From Diphasiastrum complanatum (lineage: Eukaryota > Streptophyta > Lycopodiopsida > Lycopodiales > Lycopodiaceae): 64,000 bases of DNA. Of this stretch, positions 53,010-63,352 are shown piece after piece. The first letter of the stretch is position 1, and each line of letters opens with the position of its first letter. Made by a program: the position numbers and the translations under genes. Under the pieces are notes generated by a model. The model was given only the letters and a program-made list of their open reading frames with translations. It did not search any database and was not told where the DNA came from. Location: NCBI GenBank assembly GCA_029204225.1, contig CM055113.1, positions 5,804,647 to 5,868,646 on the forward strand, in the 5' to 3' direction.

Positions 53010-53494
53010 AATTGCCAGGCCAATTCTGGGCCAAGGCAATAGCTGAAATTGTACACCTGCAGAACATATCTACAATGACAGCGCTGGAGAACAACACACC
53101 ATACGAAATGTGGACAGGAAGAAAGCCTGATCTGTCATACGTACGAGTGTTTGGATGTGCAGCATACAAGCACATTCCAAAGAAAAAGAGAAGCAAGATC
53201 GATGATAAATCTGAACAAACAATCATGGTCAACTACTCGAACGGAACACATGTGTACAGACTCTACGATCCAACCATGAAGAAGGTTGTTTCGAACAAAG
53301 ATGTGAAGTTCAACGAGTCCACATTCTCTGAACTGAAAGACGAAAGAGACTATGAGATCTTCACACTGATGCCTATTCAAGAGGGAGATCGAGGACATAC
53401 ATCAAATCAGAATGCAGAGCCCCAGACTCCAGAGCAGCAGGAAGCAGAGGATCGATCCCACGAACAAGAAATGTTCAAGCAACGACAAAACTAA
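53010..53494 (+). pseudogene. Copia-10 integrase C-terminal part
   Basis: The first readable residues are ELPGQFWAKAIAEIVHLQN, then NNTPYEMWTGRKPDLSYVRV, FGCAAYKHIPKKKRSKID and DKSEQTIMVNYSNGTHVYRL, ending in a polar Gln/Glu-rich linker. Conserved copia integrase C-terminal sequence; the catalytic core is missing. The open frame begins in the LTR remnant (MLQHEGRTRTI), which is not coding. Stop at 53492-53494. Confidence 0.87.
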
Positions 53495-54175
53495 CCTCGA
53501 AGATCAGCAAGACAAAGAAGACCTCTAGACCGCTACTTTGACAATCTTTAGTGGAGCGAAGACACACAGTACGAATACTGCAGCTTTGTTGAAGAGCCAA
53601 CAACGTACCAAGAAGCTATCTAGAGTCCAGAGGGAGAATTCTGGAAGCATGCAATGTCAGAGGAGATCGAGTCGATGAGGCAAAATGAGGCATGGACATT
53701 AGAGCCACTGCCTAAAAACAGAAAAGTAGTCGACTGCAAGTGGGTGTACAAGAAAAAGCTAAAATCAGATGGCACTATTGGCCGCTACAAAGCAAGGCTT
53801 GTCGCAAAGGGCTATGCGCAGAGATATGGTGTTGACTATTTCGACACATATTTGCCCATGGTGAAGATGACAAGCATAAGACTACTCCTTGCATACGCCA
53901 CATAGTACAATCTGGAGATTCACCAGATTGACGTGAAAACAGCCTTTCTCCATGGAGATCTAGAGGAGGAAATCTTCATGAAACAACCTGAAGGCTATGA
54001 AGACCCCGACAATAGACAATATGTCTGTCGATTGCAGAGATGCATCTACGATCTAAAACAGGCATCATGGGCCTGGTATAAAAAGCTTGATGGTCTTTTG
54101 AAGTCTCTAGACTTCAACCCTACTCAACCAAACTGCAATGTCTACATCAAAAGAGTTCAAAGGAATTTGTAATAC
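53495..54175 (+). pseudogene. Copia-10 reverse transcriptase
   Basis: In the same frame as the integrase part, with stops at 53549, 53622, 53903 and 54170. The segments are EEIESMRQNEAWTLEPLPKN, VDCKWVYKKKLKSDG, ARLVAKGYAQRYGVDYFDTY, IHQIDVKTAFLHGDLEEEIF (catalytic Asp), and CIYDLKQASWAWYKKLDGLL. The YVDD box follows in a shifted frame as FVDDSLMIRN at about 54184. Closest here to Copia-1. Confidence 0.87.
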
Positions 54176-55176
54176 TGACCGTTTTCGTGGATGATTCACT
54201 GATGATAAGAAACTCCTTGATGTTGATCAAAGACATGAAGAGTCAAATTTTTGAAAGCTACAAAATCACAGATCTTGGAAAAAAAATGCCTAGGGCTGGA
54301 GATCAGAAGAGATCGAACAAATGGTGAAATGCACTTGAGTCTGTCATAATACGCCAGAAAAGTGCTGAAGTAGTACCACATGATGGACTGCAAAGAGAAA
54401 GCCACACCAATGATAGCTGGAGCCAAGCTCACAAAATAGGATTGCCCAAAAATAGAAGAGGAAGAACAGAAGATGGCAAGTATATCCTACCACAACTTAA
54501 TCGGGAGTATGATGTACTTAACAATTTGTATTAGGCTGGATCTGACATTTTCTGTTTACGCATTGAGCCAATTCTGTTCCAATCCTGGCTAGCACATTGG
54601 CAAATGGCCAAAAGAATCCTATAGTATCTGAGGGGTACCCAGAATATTGGATTAACCTACAGAGCTAGAAACGAATAGAAAGGATTCGAACTGCATCACT
54701 ACAGTGATGCGAACTGGGTGAGCTGCAAAGATGACAGCAAGTCCATTACTAGGAAATGTACAATAGCGTGCAGAGCTGCAATCAGCTGGATATGCAAAAA
54801 GCAAACCTTGGTAGCTCAATCCTCTTGCGAAGCTAAGTATGTCGCAGCCTCGAAAGTGGCGAATGAGGTAGTGTGGCTATAGATGATGTTGGAGGCAATT
54901 GAGATACCACCAAAGGGACCAAGCACGATGATGATGGACTCTCAGGGTGCCATCTATCTGTCCCAAGATCTGTCTTCCATTCAAAGACAAAGCACATTCC
55001 TCTGAAGTACCATCACATTAGAGATTTGATCTCGAAAGGAGAGCTCTAGGTCCAATTCATAAAATCAGAAAGTATGATTGCAGATCTCCTCACGAAACCG
55101 CTCGACAAGCCACTCTTTACCAAGCAAAAAGAGGCAATTGGATTGAATGATCAAAGCTGCAAGGTTCAAGAGGGAG
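54176..55176 (+). pseudogene. Copia-10 RT end and RNase H, heavily degraded
   Basis: Pieces in several frames: ITDLGKKMPRA, CIRLDLTFSVYALSQFCSNP, HHYSDANWVS-type motif near 54700, QSSCEAKYVAASKVANEV near 54820, and MIADLLTKPLDKPLFTKQKE at 55074. The polypurine tract AAGAGGGAG precedes the LTR. Stops and shifts throughout. Confidence 0.75.
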
Positions 55177-55577
55177 TGTCAGAAATGGTGAACTCCTACA
55201 ACTTTGTCGCAGCACGAACAAGACACGAAGGTCAAACGAGAACAATTCGCGATAGTCAATGTGTCTTTGACTCGAAGCACGAACGATTTGCGAATCAATT
55301 GCGAATCATAAACACACCTCTAGGGACGCAAAACGAAAACTAATAAAAGAAACGAAAAGAACAAAAACACATGAAGAGAAGTCTTTTGTGCTACCAGTTG
55401 GCAGCTCAACAGGCTCCACGCCCAACAGAAACGAATAGCAACAACGGAGACTAACTAACTAGTTGATTGGCGTTAACGGCTTCTGCAAGAAAAGAAAATT
55501 CAAAGAAAGAAAATTGTTCGCAAATCAGAAGAGAGAAGACGAACATGAAACAGTCTCTCTCCCTTGCTTCCGTGACA
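55177..55577 (+). repeat. Copia-10 3' LTR
   Basis: 401 bases, TGTCAGAAATGG to TTCCGTGACA. It contains ACGAACGATTTGCGAATC-type words like the Copia-1 LTR. Followed by ATATA (55578-55582), which pairs with GTATA at 52929-52933 as the target duplication with one mismatch. Confidence 0.88.
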
Positions 55578-55620
55578 ATATAAATCATCTGTTCATACAT
55601 CTCATCAGTTAACAAATCAA
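55578..55620 (+). repeat. Copia-8 3' LTR, segment 3, truncated
   Basis: Continues the 5' LTR sequence (AAATCATCTGTTCATACATC, matching 44738 onward) to about 55620, then changes to a gag of another copia element. The remaining 590 bases of this LTR are missing. Confidence 0.82.
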
Positions 55621-56460
55621 CGGATGATGCTGATAAATAGAGACCTTTGGGATGTTGTAGACAGGTCTGACCCAAAACCAGATGATGATAATCAGTTAGC
55701 AAAGGCTTGGAAGTCAAAGATCATAAGGCCCTAGCATCGATAATGCTGAATCTCCCAGATTTCTCACGTTATCACCTACAAGTCTTCCAAGGAAGCACTA
55801 GACTTGTTATCGAATCTATATGAGACTCAAGAAACCACATGATTATGTCTTAGAAAGAAGTTCTTTACACTTAAAATGTTTGATTCTACAATTGTCACTT
55901 CTCACATCAACAGCTTCAAATCTTTATTAGATCAATTATCTGTTGTAGAATGTGCTATTCAAGAGGATGACACTACCTGTCATGACCTTGCTTTCTTCTT
56001 TACAAAAGTCTTACAAGCAATTTGTCGTGATGATCTCCACACTGCCTGACCCGACTCTTAGAAAAGGTCATCGAAAATCTTCTTCAAGAAGAAATGCGAA
56101 AAAAGACTAGTGATCTGTCCATCAAAGACAAGTCCCTGGCCCTATACACCAAGAAGAAAAACAGTTCCAAGGGCAAGAATCAAGTGCAGTAACAGAAGCC
56201 TCAGACTCAACCTGAGAACAGTGGAACACACAAGAAGCTCTTTTGCAAATATTGTAAGAGGGAAAATCACGACATCAAAGAGTGTCACATTCGCATCTGC
56301 AAAGAGGCAAAGAAGCAGCAGGATTCGAATTCTACCAATGCGACAGAATTCACGGAGCAAATTTCTGATAAAGGCAAACCATCAAAACTGTTAATGGCTT
56401 ACAACAAAAGTAGCAATGAAGACTACGACTACTGGTATCTGGACAGTGGACCACCCTGCT
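55621..56460 (+). pseudogene. Copia-11 gag and protease start
   Basis: Copia gag of the Copia-6 type in broken frames: RDLWDVVDRSDPKPDDDNQ, KEALDLLSNLYETQETT, LRKKFFTLKMFDSTIVTS, SFKSLLDQLSVVECAIQEDD. An intact zinc knuckle CKYCKRENHDIKEC lies near 56245, and the beginning of protease YDYWYLDSG near 56425. The gag N-terminus is cut at 55621 and the protease stops after its active-site triplet at about 56455. Confidence 0.82.
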
Positions 56461-56577
56461 CAGGGTGCCTGGAAGAGACAATGAACATCTAAGTACTCTA
56501 CCTGGATGTGACCAATTGCCACCAAACCCTAAGGTTAGGACTTTATAGATGGTGCTTGAATCTCCAAGGTAGATGAA
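56461..56577. other. short unassigned junction
   Basis: No features seen. It lies between the broken protease and repeat R. Confidence 0.4.
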
Positions 56578-57000
56578 TTGTTGTGGATAAACCAACCCAA
56601 CCAAACCTAGATCGTATGGATCTAGCCCCCAACCTATGGATCAATCATAGTCATGGAAAGAGGAATCACACTAGCAGCATGTAGCTACCAATCACAGAGT
56701 CAAGCATACACTAGTGAGAGCCCAATAGGTATACTTATACCCTCCAAGGCCCATGCACCATTAGTAGTGCACTGTGACACCTCACTGGACACCTCTGCAA
56801 CCTATCTGGGCCACGTCATCCAGTTCCCCAATGACTCATTGAAAGACCCATACCAACACCACCATATTTTTAGGCCTACAACCATTAATTGTGACCATGT
56901 ACACATAAGGGCCCCAATTCTCTTATAGTCACAATTAACGTATGGGTTGTTGGTCTACTGATTCCTAGCATGGACACGCTGCCCGAAACTAGTCATGGGC
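56578..57000 (+). repeat. dispersed repeat R, uninterrupted copy
   Basis: Runs through the GCATG site (56689-56693, AGCAGCATGTAGC) that carries the Copia-6 insertion in the other two copies. At its right end it reads LPETSHGH-like sequence that also occurs in Copia-5 protease, so R lies next to a copia protease in both cases. It may be non-coding DNA within, or the flank of, that copia family. Confidence 0.75.
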
Positions 57001-57640
57001 ATGACAATCTTCCCCCCTTATTCAAGTTCTATTCTCATAACTTAAAACTGGGAAAGTTCTTCCTTAAGCTTACTTCTTGTTCCCAAGAATTATCATCAAC
57101 TGTACATCTCTTCCATCGAACCAGATGCTCGGTAACTATACAACTCCTCAATCGTTTAGTTCTTGTATCCAAGATTTTTTTGGGATCTAGAAAATGTTCC
57201 AGAAAAATTTCATATTTTTGATTACAAATCGATTAATGCACCAATGGATCCAAGCATAGTATTGACCAAACCTCCTTGTGTTGAGACTGATAGTGAAGTA
57301 ATTGACTTAGCGAAGTACCCTTATCATTTAGTAATCGGAACTCTAATGTATGCCATGATGTGCATTAGACCAGATTTAGCATACATTGTTAGCACGTTAA
57401 GTCAACACATATCTATTCCTAGGATCTTGCATTGGAAAGCATTAAAGAGAGTGATGAAATATATTTCTTACATCACACTCAGTTTCAGCCTACTACAATT
57501 TTACACAGAGTCGAATCAGCTGAAGTCGACTTCATTGACTTTTCGGCTAATATACATCAGAGGTATCCATTCCCGTCCAATTATACATTCGAATGTCAAA
57601 GCATCATGAAGAACATCAAAGGCCTGATCACCCTCGACTT
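57001..57640 (+). pseudogene. Copia-12 RT end and RNase H start
   Basis: 57001-57180 unclear. From 57205: EKFHIFDYKSINAPMDPS, YPYHLVIGTLMYAMMCIRPD, LAYIVSTLSQHISIPRILHW and ALKRVMKYI, the connection between RT and RNase H of a copia element. It degenerates after about 57500. Open for 148 codons from 57163 but lacks the catalytic regions. Confidence 0.8.
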
Positions 57641-58020
57641 CTTCAACAAATCAAGTCATTCAACACCGAAGTCTTCGACTTCCTCGACTTCAACAAATCA
57701 AGTCATTTGACACCAAAGTCTTCGACTTCCTCGACTTCTTCAACAATCAAGTCTCAACATCGAAGTCACCGACTTCTTCGACAACTTCATTCATCCACCG
57801 AAATGTCCAACTTCATTCATCAACTGAAGTGTCCGACTTCGTCCATCAACCGAAGTCTCCGACTTCTTCCATCAACCAAAGTCTCCGACTTCTTCCATCA
57901 ACTGAAGTCTCCAACTTCTTCCATCACCCGAAGACTCCAAAGTCTTCAACTTCTTCGACAAATTCGTTTATCAACCGTAATGTCCGACTTCTTCAACAAC
58001 TTCAGGAATGTCACTATTTC
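57640..58020 (+). repeat. 26-bp minisatellite and surrounding GACTTCTTC-rich field
   Basis: Six consecutive 26-base units start at 57794, 57820, 57846, 57872, 57898 and 57924 (type TCAACCGAAGTCTCCGACTT plus CTTCCA). Less regular copies of GAAGTCTTCGACTTCCTCG extend on both sides. The SPTSSINQ-like open frames are translations of this repeat and not genes. Confidence 0.85.
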
Positions 58021-58109
58021 CCAGCATAAACTTCTTTTCAACTGTTTCAAAGAAGTAGACCTTTTGTAAGTTGTTTCGCCTGACCATGTATTTAATGTAC
58101 AACTATTTG

Positions 58110-58756
58110 TCATTGTAGTTCAACTACTCCCTGAGTACAACAAAGTACTTAGCTTTATACTCGGATTCGATTGATGAAAATGAGATAGTATCTTGCTTTT
58201 TGGAAAGCCAAGATATATAGGAATGTAGCAAAGGAACTTGTGGATCTTCTATCCACTTTGTCACCTGCAAAATTTGAGTCTGAGTATGCTCTCAAACAGA
58301 GATTAGTCCCTTGATATACTATGCCAAAGTTTCTAGTAGCTGAGATGTACCTCAGCACTCTTTTGGCACTCTTCCAATGACATATTAGTGGACTTTGCAT
58401 GTATTGACTCAATTTGCCAACACAAAAGCTAAGATCTGGTCTAGTGATGGACAAATAGATCAAGGAACCAATAAGTTTTCTATAGGTAGTGATTTTCTCA
58501 AAGGATGCTTCATCACTTTCCTTAGAAACTTTTACATTCAGTTCCATGGGAGTTTCAACTCCTTTACAATCTTTCATGCCAAACTTTTCTAAGATGGATC
58601 TAGCATACTTAGATTGACATATGAAAGTAAACTCATTGCATCTAGTAGCTTCTATTCCAAGTATGACCTTTCGAAGTCCTAGATCTACCATTTTAAACTC
58701 ACTAGACAAGGAAATTTTTACATCTTTAATGCCATCATGATCATTTCCTGTGAGAA
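58110..58756 (-). pseudogene. Copia-13 RT C-terminal part and RNase H, truncated
   Basis: Open from 58709 to 58155: SSEFKMVDLGLRKVILGIEA, CQSKYARSILEKFGMKDCKG, KLIGSLIYLSITRPDLSF and the first RNase H motif AYSDSNFAGDKVDRRSTSS. A frameshift follows, then SWLSKKQDTISF-type sequence to about 58110. Later RNase H motifs and the 3' LTR are missing, truncated as in Copia-4. Confidence 0.86.
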
Positions 58757-59455
58757 TTATATCATCAACATATAAAACAAAATGGTGATCTTTCCATCAT
58801 TACATTTGTAGTACAATGATGGTTCATAAGAACTTACAACAAATCCAATGGAAATAAGATAAGAATGCAACCTAGAGTACCAAGCTCTAGGTGCTTGCTT
58901 GATTCCATAAAGACTCTTCTTCAAAAAGCACACTTTGTCTTCTTCTCCATCTTTGATGAAGCCCTCGGGTTGGCACATGTAAATTTCCTCCTCCAAGCAT
59001 CCATTCAAGAAAGCATTTGTCACATCAAGTTGGAAGAGCTCCCACTTGAAAGAAGTAGCAAGGCATATGATCAATCTAATGGTTACAAGCTTTGCAACAA
59101 GAGAAAAGGTTTCATCATAATCTATGCCTTTGACTTGTAAAAAACCTTTTGCTACAAGTCTTGTTTTATACTTATTAATGGAACCATCTTGATTATATTT
59201 CAATCTATATATCCATTTACAAGTAAGAGGCTTCTTTCCATAAGGTAGATTAACAAGATCCCAAGTTTGATTTTCCAACAAAGCATCAAACTCTACTTGC
59301 ATAGCATCCTTCCAACTTTGAGACTTAATTGCTTCTTCAAAACATGTTGGTTCTTCAAGCATAATAGTCAAGAAAGAATAAGAGGTGTGTAGTTGAGAAT
59401 CTTCCCTTTGCTTTCCTTTGTCACTATAAGTGAGCCTTGATGGTTCGGCCCTCAC
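58757..59455 (-). pseudogene. Copia-13 reverse transcriptase N-terminal part
   Basis: Open for 232 codons: RAEPSRLTYSDKGKQRED, LEEPTCFEEAIKSQSWKD, VEFDALLENQTWDLVNLPYG, TCKWIYRLKYNQDGSINKYK, ARLVAKGF-type (TRLVAKGFLQVKGIDYDETF), LFQLDVTNAFLNGCLEEEIY (catalytic Asp) and SLYGIKQAPRAWYSRLHSYL. The frame is lost at the YVDD box (about 58770) through a one-base change in length. Upstream, the linker to integrase is interrupted by a stop at about 59502. Confidence 0.9.
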
Positions 59456-60288
59456 TCTTGTTGATCTTCTTGGCTCCTTTGGATCTTGAGCAAGATCCTC
59501 TTAGTCTTCAACTCCTTGAAGCTCCTCCTCGGCCATAGCATGATCATTGATAAGATGAGAGTTGTTGGAAAGTACCTTCTCTTTGCCATTGAAAGATTCA
59601 TCAAAAAGTACATCTCTACTTACAACAACTTTCTTGGTAATAGGATCAAATATCCTATATGCTTTGTAACACATTGTAGCCAGCTACTTTATACTTTCAC
59701 TATAACCAACAAAGATGCCTTTAAATGAAGTAGCATCTTCCTTTTTCCTTACTTCTAAAGGAATGTGTACATAACAAGTACATCCAAAAATTTTCAAATC
59801 ACTAAGATTTGGCGTTTTGCCATACAATGCTTCATAAGGTGTGAGACCTCCAATGGCACTATTAGTCATTCTATTACATAGAAAGTTTGCACATAAAATA
59901 GCTTCTCCCCAAAATGAAATAGGAAGTGATGCATCTAATCTGATTGCTTTAGCACACTCACATAGTGTTCTATTTTTCCTCTCGGCCACCCCATTTTGTT
60001 GTGGGGTGTATGTGCAAGTAAACTCTCTTCTAATGCCATTAGTTTGACAAACTCTTTCATACTATTGGAGATGTACTCCCCTCCATTATCACATCTTAAT
60101 ACTTTCAAGCTAGCATTAAGTTGCTTTTCTACAAGAGTTTTGAACTTCTCAAAGTTTTCAAACACTTCACTTTTCTTACACAAGAGGTAAATCCAAGAGT
60201 ATCTTGATTTATCATCAAAAAAAGTGATACATAAGAGCACCATTAGATTCATGTGAAAAAGAGTGAACATCCGAGTGAATAAGATCAA
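59456..60288 (-). pseudogene. Copia-13 integrase core and C-terminal domain
   Basis: 60288-59935 holds FFDDKSRYSWIYLLCKKSEV, LKVLRCDNGGEYISNSMKEF (second catalytic Asp) and, after a frameshift near 60030, MAERKNRTLCECAKAIRLDA (catalytic Glu), SFWGEAILCANFLCNRMTNS, YEALYGKTPNLSDLKIFGCT and GIFVGYSESIK. A frame change near 59690 precedes the KAYRIFDPITKKVVVSRDV-type end. Catalytic residues present, several shifts. Confidence 0.87.
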
Positions 60289-60660
60289 GAGGAGAGTTAG
60301 ATCTTGTCAAAGATCTCTTGAAAGGTTGCTTATGAGACTTGGAGAGTCCACACGCTTCACAAAGCTTGCCACACTTGGATATGGCTTTTGGAAGTCCAAT
60401 TGCTAGATCTTTGTTCACCATGGTCTCCATAGCTTTGTAGTTAGGATGGCCTAACCTCTTGTGCCATAGCTCCATTTGAGAGAGCTCCTCCCTTGCCATA
60501 TTAACACTTCCAAGCATCACATTAGCATCCAACTTAAATAACCTCCCTTGCTTAAAGCCATTAGCAATACATTTATCATTCTTCAAGATGGAACATGCTC
60601 CATGCTTGAAATGAACATCTAATCCACTATCCATAAGTTGACCAACACTTAACAAGTTCT
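60215..60660 (-). pseudogene. Copia-13 GAG-pre-integrase and integrase start
   Basis: LSVGQLMDSGLDVHFKHGAC, MELWHKRLGHPNYKAMETMV, CGKLCEACGLSKSHKQPF (zinc-binding H-H-C-C) and DLIHSDVHSFSHESNG (first catalytic Asp). It ends in a frameshift overlapping the next integrase frame by about 75 bases. Confidence 0.88.
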
Positions 60661-61767
60661 TTTTAATAGAAGGTACATAAAGAACATTGTCTAGATCTAC
60701 TTTCTTAGATGATCCAAGACATAATATAATGGATCTAATTCCTACAATCTCACATTCTTGATCACTTACAATGAAGATAACATTTTAGAGTTATTGTAAG
60801 AAAGTAAGGTAGAAAAGTAGTCTTTTTGGTGAGTCATGTGGGAACTAGCCCCACTATCAATCCACCATGTGTTGTGATTAGATGTTTGTGTTAAGGAAGC
60901 CATAAAAAATAAGTTGCATTCATCCTCCTCCTCAAGCACAAGGTTTCCATGGTTGTCCTTCTCTTGGGCATTCTTCTTCTTGTAACACTCGGATGCAAAG
61001 TGTCCTTTCTTACCACAGAAAAAACACTTAAGCTTCTTCTTGTCCTTCTTACTCTTGCCTTTTGAACTTGAAGCTCCATCCTTGCTCTCGACCTCCACAT
61101 CTTGGGTCTTCTTGGATAGAACCTTCTTCTTCTTGCCTTTCAAAGAAAAGTTAGTTTTCTCATCACCATCAATCAAAGAAAGAGAACCAATCCTATTCTT
61201 GATATGAAGCATCCTACTATCCTCAGAAACTAGCACACTATGAAGTTTTTCAATAGTAGGAAGTTGATTTTGAATAGCAAATGTTTGAACTAGATTAGAG
61301 TACTCATTTCCTAATCCATTCAAGATGATTTGAACTAGATCATTGTCTTGAATCTTGTCACTAATGGAAGATAACTCAATATTCAAAGATTTGATCCTAA
61401 GAACATAATCTTGGGCACTTTCATTACTTTCTTTCATGATTTGAAGTATTTGATTTCTTAGCATGAGTATCCTTGAAATATTTTTGGATTCATAAATAGA
61501 TTTTAGTGAATCCCATGCCTCTTTGGATGTGCTACAAGAATGAGATCTCTTTCAACAAGTCATTTTCAAGCAATGTAATGACAACCTAAATCTCTTCTTG
61601 TACTTTACTACTTCTTGTGCTACTTGAGGTTCTGCTTCCAAACCAAGAACAATGTCATACAAATCATGAAGTACAAATAATGACTCCATTCGAACTTTTC
61701 AAATGGCATAATTAGTTGATGAAAGCCTTTCACTAGCTTCAAGTAAGAAGCCACCCATTGATGCCAT
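60661..61767 (-). pseudogene. Copia-13 gag and protease
   Basis: ATG at 61767 (MASMGGFLLEASERLS), stop after NYAI, then VRMESLFVLHDLYDIVLGLE and, after a frameshift around 61530, a 232-codon open stretch from 61464: MLRNQILQIMKESNESAQDY, LNGLGNEYSNLVQTFAIQNQ, a Lys-rich linker, zinc knuckle CFFCGKKGHFASEC (near 61000, intact) and protease WWIDSGASSHMT with D-S-G. A stop near 60785 follows, then the protease C-terminus. Same lineage as Copia-2, and the source-like version of the rearranged Copia-9 gag. Confidence 0.9.
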
Positions 61768-62345
61768 TATTAGTGTAAATGCACTCGAAACTTAGATGTT
61801 TTCACGTAGAGATCTAAACCTATAGTGTCTTCTAGCAATCAATAAGCTTGTAGACCTGACTCTACCACTTTAGAACAAATCTAGAATGATGGATCTATAG
61901 ATTACAATCTCAACTTTGAAATTCACTCCTTAACCTTTGGTTTATAGCACTCAATCTCTCTCAACTTCAAGATACACCAAAAAAAAATAGAGAATCAACT
62001 TCAATGTACTATAAACAAGCTTTAATCCACCTATATGATTGATCTAAACCAAGAACAAATCAATGGAATAGAAACAATGCAAGTGAAAGCTTGAAAAATG
62101 CACTAAATTGAATCAAATTGGGTGTATGAAGCTCAAATTGCACCAAAATAAAAATTACTTTTCAAAACAGGTTTTGTATGGCCCCACACGTGTGGAAGGT
62201 ACACCTGCAGCCCACAACAAGATTTGGTACAAATATTTTGGTTCTAGCTATCCATTCCAACTCGCTACCTCAATATTAGCTTGTTTTCAAAAACTTACCA
62301 ATTTGGGAATAGTTTTAGATCAATGTCTTAAATGCACTTGTACTT
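61768..62345 (-). other. Copia-13 untranslated leader
   Basis: About 580 non-coding bases on the minus strand between primer site and gag. Contains CCACACGTGTGG at 62184-62195. Confidence 0.6.
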
Positions 62346-62358
62346 GGCTCTAATACCA
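62346..62358 (-). promoter_or_regulatory. Copia-13 primer binding site
   Basis: Minus strand TGGTATTAGAGCC, one base (C to T) from the initiator-Met tRNA site, directly after the LTR end TTTAACA. Confidence 0.85.
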
Positions 62359-63083
62359 TGTTAAAGTATAGTAATATGGACCAAGAATAGATCTGAATAA
62401 GATCCACAAGTGTGATTGGATGTTAGATTATATCAACCTATCAATCTACACAAGATTAGATAGCATTTAGATCAAATCTAGATGAATAAATCTAACAAGA
62501 ACAATCAATATTGATCAAAACTTGTACTTGCTGGTTTCACACGTGTGAAAACCTATCAGAGTATGGACAGTAGGCTGAGAATAAAGTATACTAAGCTTAG
62601 AACCCAATCAATGCATAAAAACACAAGACAAATAGAGAGAAAACACTAGAATTGCTCCAAAACCAAGATTTAGCTTCCATGTCAATTATGGCCAAATGAG
62701 CCACTATATATACACAAGAGTTGATGCTTACTCAGCTGATTTGGCACGTGTGAGAGTGCCTACTCATCAAAGGATCCACCAATAATCATCAATATGGCAC
62801 ATGGACCAAGTTTCCTAACTTATAGCCACCTCCCTTGATTTTAGGCAATTTTTCTAATTTATAGGGACTTGCACAAATATCTACTACAAGTTGGATCTCA
62901 CCTACTACTGATGTTTTGACACATATGAGCAGTCCTTGGCACGTGTGATCATTCCTATCCATGTGAAATAGCTTTTCCTACCAATAAAATGATGCCAAGT
63001 GACATATAGCTAGAAAACTAGATTTTGGCCATTTTAGCCACTAGATCTTAAATGAAATGGTATGTACAACCTATATGACTCAT
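62359..63083 (-). repeat. Copia-13 5' LTR, 5' end truncated
   Basis: Minus strand, ending TTTAACA at 62359. TATATATA promoter motif near 62705. TTTCACACGTGTGAAA at 62535-62550. Near its right edge, AGTGGCTAAAATGGCCAAA aligns with the Copia-9 LTR about 110 bases after its start, so roughly the first 110 bases are missing and the sequence passes directly into Copia-14 gag at about 63083. Confidence 0.8.
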
Positions 63084-63352
63084 CTAAAGCTTCCTTGGAT
63101 GTAGACCAATCACCAATCTCCCTCAATATCTCATTAGAGATATTCATCTTAATGTAGTGGAGAGCCATCCTAGCTCTCTTCTTGTATTTTTGTACTTCTT
63201 GAAGGACTTGAGGCTCCTCCTCAATCCCAAGTACAATGTCCATCACATCTTGGAGTATCAAGATGGACTCCATCCTCAACTTTCATATTGAATAATTGGA
63301 AGTAGACAATCTCTCACTTGGTTGCAACAAGTATGAACTCATTGAACTCATG
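63084..63352 (-). pseudogene. Copia-14 gag N-terminus
   Basis: Start near 63352 (MSSMSSYLLQPSERLSTSNY), an early stop, then RMESILILQDVMDIVLGIEE, KYKKRARMALHYIKMNISNE and ILREIGDWSTSKEAL. It breaks at about 63084 into the Copia-13 LTR. Very similar to Copia-4 gag. Confidence 0.83.

Noticed and set aside
57794-57949. CRISPR-like array
   Set aside because: Units are directly adjacent without spacers and the setting is a eukaryotic retrotransposon landscape.
57593-58069. Ser/Pro-rich open frame of 158 codons
   Set aside because: Translation of the 26-bp minisatellite; no independent support.
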